Of a stretch of 64,000 nt of DNA, positions 52,745 to 61,710 are shown piece by piece. The notes under the pieces are model-generated. The model worked only from the letters and a program-made list of their open reading frames with translations, did no database searches and was not told the origin of the DNA. Source of the stretch: Myxococcales bacterium (lineage in GTDB: Bacteria; Myxococcota_A; Bradymonadia; REDH01); contig CANMDT010000001.1 in the NCBI GenBank assembly GCA_947496715.1, positions 30,799 to 94,798 of the forward strand, in the 5' to 3' direction. Position numbers and translations under genes: made by a program. Every line of letters starts with the position of its first letter. Position 1 is the stretch's first letter.

Positions 52745-53466
52745 CGCGACCGCTGGCGCTCGTCACCGGCGCGGGCCAGCGTGTTGGCGCCGCGATCGCA
52801 CGCCAGCTTGCGGTCGAGGGTTGGTCGCTGCTGCTTCACGCCTTCCGCTCCGGCGGGCCAGCCTCCGAGCTCGCTCAACAGCTGGAGCGGTCGACCGGGG
52901 TCTGTTGCGATGTCGTGACGGCCGATCTTCGCTCCCGTGAGGGCCGCGCCGCTCTCTGCGACCTGGTTCGAGAGCAGGCACCCGAGGGATTCGTCCACTG
53001 TGCGTCGCCCTACCCTGCCGGCCCTCTCGGCGAGAGCAGTTCGGCGATGGTTGAGGCCTTTGAGATCGGCCCGATCGCGGCGTCTGAACTGCTCCGCGCC
53101 GCCTACGATGCTGGCAACCTGCAGAGCGCCGTGATGATGCTCGATGCCCGCTCCGCTCGGGGCTGGGCAGGTCGCAGCGCCTACCTGGCCGCGAAGGCGG
53201 CGCTCGAGAGCGTGACCCTCACGGCCGCGATCGAGTTGGCGCCCCACACCCGGGTCAACGGGCTGGCGCTCGGCGCGGTCGAGCCGACCCCGTGGGACGA
53301 GGCGTGGGGGGAGCGGCTGCCCGAAGCGGCGCTGGCGCAGACGCTCACCGGGCGGGCGGTGAGCCCGGACGAGGTTGCGCGCCTCACCGCGCTCCTTCTG
53401 TCGTCGAGTACGGCCGGCGTGACGGGGAGCATCTGGCGGGTGGATGGCGGAAGAATGGTGCGGTGA
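52741..53466 (+). CDS. SDR-family oxidoreductase (pteridine reductase-like)
   Basis: LALVTGAGQRVGAAIARQLA; AYLAAKAALESVT; overlaps upstream gene by 4 nt. Confidence 0.8.
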   Translation: MTRPLALVTGAGQRVGAAIARQLAVEGWSLLLHAFRSGGPASELAQQLERSTGVCCDVVTADLRSREGRAALCDLVREQAPEGFVHCASPYPAGPLGESSSAMVEAFEIGPIAASELLRAAYDAGNLQSAVMMLDARSARGWAGRSAYLAAKAALESVTLTAAIELAPHTRVNGLALGAVEPTPWDEAWGERLPEAALAQTLTGRAVSPDEVARLTALLLSSSTAGVTGSIWRVDGGRMVR

Positions 53467-53532
53467 GGGGGACTTGCGGGCAGCAAGTTCCCGACTAGTT
53501 TGGTCAAGAATCACCTCGCTGGGAGCCACGCC

Positions 53533-54693
53533 ATGTCGGATTTCAAAACACTCATCGCCAAGGTCAAGAGCACCATCACCGAAGTCTCCGTCGAGGCCGC
53601 CAAAGCGGAGCTCGGTGGCAGCATCTTCCTCGACGTGCGCGAGCCTTCGGAGACGGCAGATGGCCATGTGAAGGGGGCGCTGCTCATCCCACGTGGCCTT
53701 CTGGAGCTTCGGGTCGAGGATCGCATCACCGACAAGGCGCGGCCCATCGTCGCCTACTGCGCGGGCGGAAACCGTTCCGCCTTTGCCGCCGCGAGCCTCC
53801 GTGAGCTGGGCTACACGAATGTGACCTCGATGATTGGCGGCTTCGCGGCCTGGAAGCAGGCGGGCCTCGACTTCGCGGTGCCGGTGACCCTCACCGCGGA
53901 ACAGTCGGTTCGGTACAGCCGCCACCTGCTCATGCCCGAGGTGGGCGAGGCCGGTCAGATCAAGCTGATGCAGAGCAAGGTGCTGCTTCTTGGCGCGGGC
54001 GGACTCGGCTCGCCGTCGGCCTACTACCTTGCGGCGGCAGGTGTTGGCACGCTGGGCATCATCGACAGCGACGTGGTGGACCGGAGCAACCTGCAGCGGC
54101 AGATCATCCACAACGAGAGCCGCATCGGCATGCCCAAGGTGGAGAGCGCTGCCAAGACCATCGCGGAGCTCAACCCCGACGTGAAGGTGAAGGCCTACAA
54201 CACGCGGCTGACGGCCGAGAATGTGCTGGAGATTTTCTCAGACTACGATGTCATCGTGGACGGCGGCGATAACTTCCCGACCCGCTACCTCGTGAACGAC
54301 GCCTGCGTGCACCTCGGCAAGCCGAATGTGACGGGCTCGGTCTTCCGCTTTGAGGGGCAGATCACGGTCATCCAGCCTGGCGTGGGCCCCTGCTACCGCT
54401 GCCTCTATCCCGAGCCGCCTCCGCCGGAGTTCGCGCCGTCGTGTCAGGAGGCCGGCGTGCTGGGCGTTCTGCCCGGGACGATGGGGCTGCTGCAGGCCAC
54501 CGAGGTCATCAAGCTGCTGCTCGGTCTGGGCTCACCGCTTGTGGGCCGCCTGATGCTCTACGACGCGCTGGAGCAGAAGTTCCGGGAGCTTAAGATTCGT
54601 CGCGACCCGGGGTGCAAGATGTGTGGCGACCATGCTACCTTCACGGGGTTCACGGAGTATGAGCAGTTCTGCCGACTGGAGCCTGCAACTTGA
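53533..54693 (+). CDS. Rhodanese - ThiF/MoeB-type adenylyltransferase fusion
   Basis: N-terminal rhodanese DVREPSETADGH..AYCAGGNRSAFAAASL; then RYSRHLLMPEVGEAGQIKLMQSKVLLLGAGGLGSPSAYYLAAAGVG; CYRC and CKMC zinc pairs. Confidence 0.9.
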   Translation: MSDFKTLIAKVKSTITEVSVEAAKAELGGSIFLDVREPSETADGHVKGALLIPRGLLELRVEDRITDKARPIVAYCAGGNRSAFAAASLRELGYTNVTSMIGGFAAWKQAGLDFAVPVTLTAEQSVRYSRHLLMPEVGEAGQIKLMQSKVLLLGAGGLGSPSAYYLAAAGVGTLGIIDSDVVDRSNLQRQIIHNESRIGMPKVESAAKTIAELNPDVKVKAYNTRLTAENVLEIFSDYDVIVDGGDNFPTRYLVNDACVHLGKPNVTGSVFRFEGQITVIQPGVGPCYRCLYPEPPPPEFAPSCQEAGVLGVLPGTMGLLQATEVIKLLLGLGSPLVGRLMLYDALEQKFRELKIRRDPGCKMCGDHATFTGFTEYEQFCRLEPAT

Positions 54694-55577
54694 GACCGCC
54701 GCGCCGCAACGAACCGAACCGGAGACCCGCTCCACGCCCTGCCGGAGCACCCTCCCCGACCGGTTCCTACGATGCGGCGAAGGGCTGGGACCATGTCTCG
54801 ACCTGGTACGATGGATTGGTGGGCGAAGGTCAGCACGACCACTTCTCCGAGACCATCCTGCCGGGGCTGTTGCGGATGCTGCCTACGCCGCTTCCGAAGC
54901 GGGTCTTCGACCTCGCCTGCGGGCAGGGCTATGTGAGCGAGGCGCTCGCACAGCGGGGGTGCGAGGTCGTGGGGCTGGATGCAGCAGCCGGGCTGATTTC
55001 GGCGGCTGAGGCGCGGCTGCGCACACGGGGCGAGGCGGGTCGCCGGAGCCGCTTTGTGACGGGCGACGCCCGGTCGTTGGAGTCGGTGCTGACGAACGCC
55101 AAGGTGAGCGGAAGCTTCGACGCGGCGCTCTGCATCATGGCGGTCATGAACATCGACCCCATCGACGGAATGTTTGCGCAGCTCGCGGGGCGCATCGAGG
55201 CGGGCGGAACGCTGCTGTTGGTCATGCTCCACCCTGCCTTTCGCGCGCCGGCGAAGAGCGGCTGGATGTGGCGCGACTCCATCGCGCAGGGGTCGGTCCA
55301 GCTCCGGACCATCGAGAGCTATCTCACTCCGTTCGGGAGCGAGATCGTGATGAACCCGGGCCAAGTGGCGCGGGGCGCAAAGGCGGTGGTGACGAAGACC
55401 TATCACCGGCCGCTGGGATTCTATGTCGCGGCGCTGGCACGGGCCGGATTCGCGGTGGATGGCCTCGAAGAGTGGGCCAGCAACCGCCGCAGCACGAGCG
55501 GTCCGCGCTCAACCGAAGAGAACCGCTCGCGCGCAGAGATCCCGCTCTTTCTCGCAGTCAGAGCCAGGCGGCTCTGA
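54690..55577 (+). CDS. Class I SAM-dependent methyltransferase
   Basis: VFDLACGQGYVSEALAQRGCEVVGLDAAAGLI; TTG start overlapping upstream stop. Confidence 0.8.
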   Translation: MRPPRRNEPNRRPAPRPAGAPSPTGSYDAAKGWDHVSTWYDGLVGEGQHDHFSETILPGLLRMLPTPLPKRVFDLACGQGYVSEALAQRGCEVVGLDAAAGLISAAEARLRTRGEAGRRSRFVTGDARSLESVLTNAKVSGSFDAALCIMAVMNIDPIDGMFAQLAGRIEAGGTLLLVMLHPAFRAPAKSGWMWRDSIAQGSVQLRTIESYLTPFGSEIVMNPGQVARGAKAVVTKTYHRPLGFYVAALARAGFAVDGLEEWASNRRSTSGPRSTEENRSRAEIPLFLAVRARRL

Positions 55578-55592
55578 CGCTCGAGCGCTGCC

Positions 55593-57128
55593 TTAGAGGC
55601 AGGGCCCGAGGTAGTTGTAGAAGTTCCACGGGTCGATGCCGGAGCTCCACGCATCATAGATGATGTAGTAGGTGGTCCCCGCGACGGCGGTGAATCCTAC
55701 GACGGGATCGAGGCCGATGCTGTCGTCGTCGCAGGCCAGCGCCGAAGATGCACGGTTGCAGGTGGTCCGAACCTCGATAGCGATGTCGTCGAAAGTGTCG
55801 TACGCCGTGATGCAGACTGGGCCGCTTACGGGCGAGGTGAATGCGATAATCCACTCCTGTCCAAGCGTCGAGCCGCAGCCAGGATCCTGTCGATCGACAA
55901 TACTTGGCTCAAGCGAGTAGTGGCCGAAGCCGCCGAGCGCGAAGGGGTCGCCGCAGGTACCGGCAGAGCCCGTCGGGAGGCAGTTGGCAGCGGCCTGGCA
56001 GTCGAGGTCATCGCAATCGATGGCCACATCACCGTCGTCATCGACTCCGTTCGCGCAGTTTTCGCCTGGAGAATTGGTCGGAGGCGGGCATCTTGCATCA
56101 AAGATGCAGTCACCGTCGAGGCAATCGGTGAGGCCGTCTCCATCGTCGTCGAGGCGGTCACTGCAGGCCGTCTCGAATCCGAAGGGACCGCCGCCTATCC
56201 CCCCGCCGCCGCCGAAACAGGCGATGTCGAAGTCGCAGTCGTCGTCGATGCAGTCGGTAAGGAAGTCGCCGTCGTCATCAAGGCGGTTTGTGCAGCTGGT
56301 CTCGAAGCCGCCGCCACCGCCGAAGCAGACGGGGTCGAACTCGCAATCGAAGTCGATGCAGTCCACATCGAAGTCGCCGTCGTCGTCGACACCGTTGGTG
56401 CAGCTGGTCTCGAAGCCGCCCGTGCCGGAGCAGGCGGGTTCGAAGATGCAGTCGAAATCGAGACAATCGGTGTCTAGGTCGCCATCGTTGTCGCGGCCAT
56501 CCGAGCAGTTTGTCTCGGTACCTGTGCCGCTGGTGCAGATGGCGAGCGAGGCGCACTCGGTGTCGATGCAGTCGGTGGCGCCGTCGCGGTCGTTGTCGAG
56601 GTTGTCGTCGCAGACCTCGGTGGCGGAGTCGCAGCCATCGGGGATGCCGTTGCCGTTGCGATCGAGGTTGTCGTCGAAGCCGGCGCAGATGTCGTCCGCG
56701 TTGCAGACGCCGTCGAAGTCGTTGTCGTTGCCGGTGCCGCACTCGATGGTGCAGTTGAAGGAGCAGCCGTCTCCTGCGCGGCGGTTGCCGTCATCGCACT
56801 CTTCGCCCGCATCGAGGATGCTGTCACCGCAGATGGCGGTGCTGGTGTCCGCGGCGGTCGTGGTGTCGGTGCCGGTCGTGGTGTCGGTGCCGGTCGTGGT
56901 GTCGGTGCCGGTCGTGGTGTCGGTGCCGGTCGTGGTGTCGCCGCCAGCACCTGTGTCGGAAACGCCCGAGCCCGAGGTTCCGGAGTCGGTCACATCACCA
57001 TCGGAGATGGCGGGCCGGCTCGTGTCTTCGGTGCTTTCTCCCTCGTTGCGACCGCTGGCGACAGTCTCAGAGCCGGCGCAGGCCGTGAGAAACAGTGCAG
57101 AGAGAATGACTGGGGCAGTGAACTTCAT
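55593..57128 (-). CDS. MopE-like Cys/Asp-rich repeat lipoprotein
   Basis: MKFTAPVILSALFLTAC; repeats ETSC(T/S)NGVDDDGDFDVDCIDFDCEFDPVC; ATG at 57128. Confidence 0.8.
   Translation of the reverse strand: MKFTAPVILSALFLTACAGSETVASGRNEGESTEDTSRPAISDGDVTDSGTSGSGVSDTGAGGDTTTGTDTTTGTDTTTGTDTTTGTDTTTAADTSTAICGDSILDAGEECDDGNRRAGDGCSFNCTIECGTGNDNDFDGVCNADDICAGFDDNLDRNGNGIPDGCDSATEVCDDNLDNDRDGATDCIDTECASLAICTSGTGTETNCSDGRDNDGDLDTDCLDFDCIFEPACSGTGGFETSCTNGVDDDGDFDVDCIDFDCEFDPVCFGGGGGFETSCTNRLDDDGDFLTDCIDDDCDFDIACFGGGGGIGGGPFGFETACSDRLDDDGDGLTDCLDGDCIFDARCPPPTNSPGENCANGVDDDGDVAIDCDDLDCQAAANCLPTGSAGTCGDPFALGGFGHYSLEPSIVDRQDPGCGSTLGQEWIIAFTSPVSGPVCITAYDTFDDIAIEVRTTCNRASSALACDDDSIGLDPVVGFTAVAGTTYYIIYDAWSSGIDPWNFYNYLGPCL
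56857..56940 (-). repeat. 18-nt in-frame minisatellite, about 4.7 units
   Basis: Forward unit gtcgtggtgtcggtgccg; encodes GTDTTT units on the minus strand. Confidence 0.9.
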
Positions 57129-57219
57129 GGCAGGCTCCACCAACGACGCTCCGTGTCGAACCACGGGGGAGACAGTGTAACAGAGCCGACTGCGTTGCCA
57201 AGTGGCAGGCCGCTCGGCG

Positions 57220-60192
57220 CTAAGGACAGGCCGGGTCGGTGGCGCAGTCGGGGTCGGCACAGTCGACGAAGGTATCGGTATCGTTGTCGAGGCCGTCGAT
57301 GCAGGAGGCCTCGGAGCCGTAGACCTCTGCGCAGGTACCGCGTGAGATGGTGAGGTTCCAGGTCCCGCTGTCGCCAGCGCCAAAGGTGTCGGCGAAGAGG
57401 AAGTAGGAGCTCGCGTTGGTCACAGCGAGGTCGATGCGGGCACCGTAGGAGGTCTCCGAGAAGTCGTCGCTGCAGGCGAGTTCGGAGGTGTCGTTCGAGC
57501 AGCTGGTCCGAGCATAGAGCACGGCATCGAAGTTGGCGCGTCCCTCAAGCTGCACGCAGATGTTGCCCGTCAGCGGCGAGCGCCAGCGGATGGCCTCCTC
57601 TTCGCCAAGACCGCCGCAGCCGCCCTCGCGGTTGGAATAGCTGGTCGTGCCGGTGAAGGTTCCGAAGCTGCCGATAGCGGTCGGCGTGGAGCAGCTGCCG
57701 TTGCCCGTCGGGGTGCAATCAGTGGAGGTGCACTGCGAGTCGTCGCAGTCGATGTCGCCGTCGAGGTCGTTGTCGAGGCCGTCATTGCAGACCTCGGGGG
57801 AGGCGATACAGACGAGCTGTGCAGCGCAGTCGGGGTCGGAGCAATCAACGAAGGTGTCTAGGTCGTTGTCGCGGCCGTCGGTGCAGACCTCGGGGAAGGG
57901 GATGCAGTTGAGGGCATCCACGCAGTCGGTGTCCGAGCAGTCCTCAAGACCGTCGAGGTCGTTGTCGAAGGTATCATCGCAGATCTCAGGCTGCGAACCG
58001 CAGGCCGGGCTGCCCGTGCAGGAGCTGTCTGCGCAGTCAATTGCCCCATCGGCATCGTCATCCACGCGGTTGTCGCAATACTCGGGCAGGGTGGCTGGGC
58101 AGGCGCCCGACTGGACCAGCAGGCGGTAGGTTCCGAAGGCGCTCGCGGTGTTGCCGTCGACCGACAGAAAGACAGTCCGGCCGGCTGTGAGCGAGGCCTC
58201 CGCCATCGACCAGGTGGAGGGGCCGTCGTTGGAGTCGCAGGTGATGAGGCTGCTCGTCGTGAGGCAGGCGCTGGTGAGGTAGACGGTGGTGTCGAAGGTG
58301 GCCTCGGTGATGATGAAGCACCAGTTGCCCGTGGTAGGTACGGTGACAGACCAGACGTCGTCGAGGCCGCCTGCGCCGGTCGAGCAGCCGGTGCGGCCCA
58401 GGTCAGAGGCACCGGTGGTGTCACCAGCATAGGTACCTGCGCCCGTGATGAGGTTGGGCGCCGTGCAGGTGCCGTCGGTGGGGGGCAGGCAGGCGGGCGC
58501 GGTGGAGCAGAGCGGGTCGAGGCAATCTACGAGACCATCGCGGTTGTTGTCTGCGGCGTCCGTGCAGTTCTCTGCGCAGAGGGGCGAGGCGGTGCAGAGC
58601 GGGTCGAGACAATCGACGAGGCTGTTGCGGTTGTTGTCGGTGCCATCGTCACAGACCTCTGCGCAGAGGGGCGAGGCGGCGCAGTCTGCGTCGGCACAGT
58701 CGGTGGCGCGGTCTCGGTCGTTGTCGAGGCTGTCGTCGCAGACCTCGGGAAGGACGATGCAGTTCGCATCGAGCGCGCAGTCGGCCGTGTCGGCACAATC
58801 GGTGAGGCCGTCGCGGTCGTTGTCGCGGCTGTCGTTACAGACCTCGGGCAGGACGATGCAGTCAACATCCGTCGCGCAATCCGCCGCGTCGGCGCAATCG
58901 GTGAGGCCGTCGCGATCGTTGTCGCGGCTGTCGTTACAGACCTCGGGAAGGCTGACGCAATAAGCATCGGTAGCGCAGCTCGTGTCGGCGCAATCCACCA
59001 GGCCGTCGGCATCGTCATCGAGGCTGTTGTTGCAGGTCTCGGTCAGCGTTGCGGGGCAAGAACCCGGGCGCACAAAGAGGCGGTAGTCGCCAAAGTCTTC
59101 AAGGCGGGAGCCGGTGACGAAGACGAAGTAGTCGGTCGTCGTGTTGAGGTTTGGCTCGGTTCGCGAGAGAATGCGCCCGGTGGGCGAAATGTCATCGTTG
59201 CAGGCGACCTCCGCACCGGCGTTGGTGCAGCCACGGCGGATGTCGATGACGGTATCGAAGTTGCCCTCCGTCACCCAGAAGCACCAGGTCCCCGCGCTCG
59301 TCGCGCGAAAGGTGAAGACCTCGTCGGGGCTGTCGGGGTCGAGGGCACAGATCGGGCTGATTGCGTCGGAGAGGCCGATGGTGGAGCCGTCGTAGATGCC
59401 GGGACCGGCAATGACGCGGGGGGCAAGGCAGGTGCCGGCGCCGTCCGCGGGGCCGCAGGCTGTGTCACCGATACAGTCGAGGTCGATACAGTCGGTGTAG
59501 CGGTCTAGGTCGTTGTCGATACCGTCGTCGCAGATTTCCGAAGTAGCGCCCCCCGTACAAACGGGAAGTGCGGAGCATTGGGCATCGGCACAATCGGTGG
59601 CGCCATCGAGGTCGTTGTCGATGCGGTCGTCGCAAATCTCGGCGGAGGCCTCGCAACCGTCTGGGATGCCGTTGGCGTTGGTGTCGAGGTTGTCGTCGAA
59701 GCCGGGGCAGACATCGCTGCCATTGCAGACGCCGTCGAAATCGGTGTCGTTGCCGGCGCCGCACTCCAGCGTGCAGTTGAACGAGCAGCCGTCGCCCGCG
59801 AGACGGTTGCCGTCGTCGCAGGCCTCTCCGGCCTCGATCGTGCCGTTGCCGCAGATGGGGGGGCCACTGGTGTCTACCGTGGTGTCTACCGTGGTGTCGC
59901 CTGCCGTGTCGGCGGCGGTGTCACCGGGGTCTGTGTCTGCGCTGGAGTCGGGGTCGGTATCAGCCGCAGTGTCTGCTGCGGTATCGGTTGGGTCGATGTC
60001 GGCCGTGGAGTCTGCAGCCGTATCCGCCGTCGTCGTGTCCTCAGCGGTGCTGCCGGTATCTGCCGTGTCGGCGCCAAAGATATCCGGACGACCTGCATCT
60101 GCCTCGGAGGTTTCGCCGCCCGTGCAGGCTGCGACAGTAAGCGACAGGAGCGAGGCGCCGAGAAGGTGAGCGGAGCGGCCGAGCAGATTCAT
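57220..60192 (-). CDS. Large MopE-like Cys/Asp-rich repeat lipoprotein, paralogue of neighbour
   Basis: MNLLGRSAHLLGASLLSLTVAACTGG; repeats EVCNDSRDNDRDGLTDCADAADCATD; interspersed beta-type domains. Confidence 0.8.
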   Translation of the reverse strand: MNLLGRSAHLLGASLLSLTVAACTGGETSEADAGRPDIFGADTADTGSTAEDTTTADTAADSTADIDPTDTAADTAADTDPDSSADTDPGDTAADTAGDTTVDTTVDTSGPPICGNGTIEAGEACDDGNRLAGDGCSFNCTLECGAGNDTDFDGVCNGSDVCPGFDDNLDTNANGIPDGCEASAEICDDRIDNDLDGATDCADAQCSALPVCTGGATSEICDDGIDNDLDRYTDCIDLDCIGDTACGPADGAGTCLAPRVIAGPGIYDGSTIGLSDAISPICALDPDSPDEVFTFRATSAGTWCFWVTEGNFDTVIDIRRGCTNAGAEVACNDDISPTGRILSRTEPNLNTTTDYFVFVTGSRLEDFGDYRLFVRPGSCPATLTETCNNSLDDDADGLVDCADTSCATDAYCVSLPEVCNDSRDNDRDGLTDCADAADCATDVDCIVLPEVCNDSRDNDRDGLTDCADTADCALDANCIVLPEVCDDSLDNDRDRATDCADADCAASPLCAEVCDDGTDNNRNSLVDCLDPLCTASPLCAENCTDAADNNRDGLVDCLDPLCSTAPACLPPTDGTCTAPNLITGAGTYAGDTTGASDLGRTGCSTGAGGLDDVWSVTVPTTGNWCFIITEATFDTTVYLTSACLTTSSLITCDSNDGPSTWSMAEASLTAGRTVFLSVDGNTASAFGTYRLLVQSGACPATLPEYCDNRVDDDADGAIDCADSSCTGSPACGSQPEICDDTFDNDLDGLEDCSDTDCVDALNCIPFPEVCTDGRDNDLDTFVDCSDPDCAAQLVCIASPEVCNDGLDNDLDGDIDCDDSQCTSTDCTPTGNGSCSTPTAIGSFGTFTGTTSYSNREGGCGGLGEEEAIRWRSPLTGNICVQLEGRANFDAVLYARTSCSNDTSELACSDDFSETSYGARIDLAVTNASSYFLFADTFGAGDSGTWNLTISRGTCAEVYGSEASCIDGLDNDTDTFVDCADPDCATDPACP

Positions 60193-60351
60193 GGAGAGAT
60201 ACCGAGTTGGGACGGCTTTCGCCGCCGTCAGTTGCCGAGGCCTCTAGCCACCGAGTTGATTCAGAGACAAGTGGCTGCTCCGCCGCACAGCCGCCTAACC
60301 TCAGTTCGCAGACTCCTAGGTCTGTCTTGCAACAGGGGCGAGACTTCAGGG

Positions 60352-61701
60352 TCACCCGAAGAAGTCGAGCAGCCCCTGCGAGCCCGGTTCGAAGAGGCGG
60401 CGGTAGAGCCGGAGCGCCCCCTCATCGGAGAGGCTGGCGACATGATCGCAGATGAGTCGGAGCTTCTCGTCGCCCTGATAGTCGTCGGAGCGGACCCGTT
60501 CACTGACGCCACGCGGCAGCAGTTCGGCGTCGTTGGCGAAGGCCTCGAAGAGTCGCCGGACGACCCTGCGGGCCGCAGCATCGAGGGTGGTCAGACGAGG
60601 GTCTTTGAGGATCTGTGTACGGGTGACCGCCTTGAGGACAGCCACCTTGGCAAGCGAGTCGGCCGGGAGGTTCGGGAGTTCGCCCTCAGCCGCGGTCACC
60701 GCGTGCACGAGCTCGCGGTGGAGTTTGCTGGCGAGCTCCTTGCTGGAGGCGAGCCGAAGGAACTGGCGGCTGGTACCCGGCAGTCGCCTCGCCTCACCCT
60801 TGGCGAGTAGATCATCGAGGAGCGCAACGACGGAGCCGACGATGGCCTGCACCTGCGACGGCTGCCAGGAGGGGTCGGTCTGCCGGAGGAAACGGACCAC
60901 ATCGTCGATGAAGCCGCCGCCATGCGCCGTCTGGCGGAGGTCGCTGACGGCGAGGAAGCCCATGCGGAGCCCATCCTGAAGGTCAGCGACGCAGTAGGCG
61001 ATGTCGTCGGCGAGGTTGAGGATGCGGCACTCGTAGCTCTCGCGCCCCTCTGTGCCGCGCGCCGCTGCGACCCGCTGGGCGAAGGCCCAATCCGCATCGT
61101 AGACACACTTGGGGGCGTGAGCCGGAGCGAGGAGGTCTGCGCTCTCTTGCGAGGCAAAGCGCGGCTGAAGCACAGCCTCGTGTGGCATGCGGCTGCGGGC
61201 CTCGGCGTAGGGGACCTTGTACTTGAGCACGCCGTCGAGGGTTGCGTAGGTGAGGTTGAGCCCTTCGTAGCGGAAGCCTTTGACCTCGACGCGACGGACA
61301 ATGCGGAGGGTCTGGGCATTTCCTTCGAAGCCTCCATAGTCGCGCATGCAGTCGTTGAGCACTGCCTCGCCGTTGTGGCCAAAGGGAGGGTGGCCGAGAT
61401 CGTGGCAGAGGGCGATGGCCTCGCAGAGGTCGGTGTTGGCGCCGAGTTTGCTGGCAATGGCCTTGGCGATCAGCGCCACCTCCATCGAGTGGGTGAGGCG
61501 GGTACGGTAGCTGGCACCTTTGGCCCCGTAGAAGACCTGTGTCTTCTCCTGCAGCCGACGGAAGGATTCGGCGTGGAGCACCCGAGAACGGTCGCGCTCG
61601 AACTCTGTGCGGGTGTCGTGGTCCTTTTGCGGGTCGGCATACTCGTGGAGAATGTCTTCAACGCAGGAGAGTCGAGCGGGTCGTGCAGGTAGCTGTCTCA
61701 T
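60352..61701 (-). CDS. dgt: dGTPase-like HD-domain triphosphohydrolase
   Basis: YRTRLTHSMEVALIAKAIASKLGANTDLCEAIALCHDLGHPPFGHNGE; NLADDIAYCVADLQDGL. Confidence 0.9.
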   Translation of the reverse strand: MRQLPARPARLSCVEDILHEYADPQKDHDTRTEFERDRSRVLHAESFRRLQEKTQVFYGAKGASYRTRLTHSMEVALIAKAIASKLGANTDLCEAIALCHDLGHPPFGHNGEAVLNDCMRDYGGFEGNAQTLRIVRRVEVKGFRYEGLNLTYATLDGVLKYKVPYAEARSRMPHEAVLQPRFASQESADLLAPAHAPKCVYDADWAFAQRVAAARGTEGRESYECRILNLADDIAYCVADLQDGLRMGFLAVSDLRQTAHGGGFIDDVVRFLRQTDPSWQPSQVQAIVGSVVALLDDLLAKGEARRLPGTSRQFLRLASSKELASKLHRELVHAVTAAEGELPNLPADSLAKVAVLKAVTRTQILKDPRLTTLDAAARRVVRRLFEAFANDAELLPRGVSERVRSDDYQGDEKLRLICDHVASLSDEGALRLYRRLFEPGSQGLLDFFG

Positions 61702-61710
61702 GGCCCGCTC

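Noticed and set aside
56857-56940. Regular repeats considered as a CRISPR array
   Set aside because: Contiguous 18-nt in-frame coding minisatellite with no spacers.
57841-59040. Regularly spaced repeats considered as CRISPR or recombination hot spot
   Set aside because: They are degenerate coding repeats (EVCNDSRDNDRDGLTDCAD) of a MopE-like protein.
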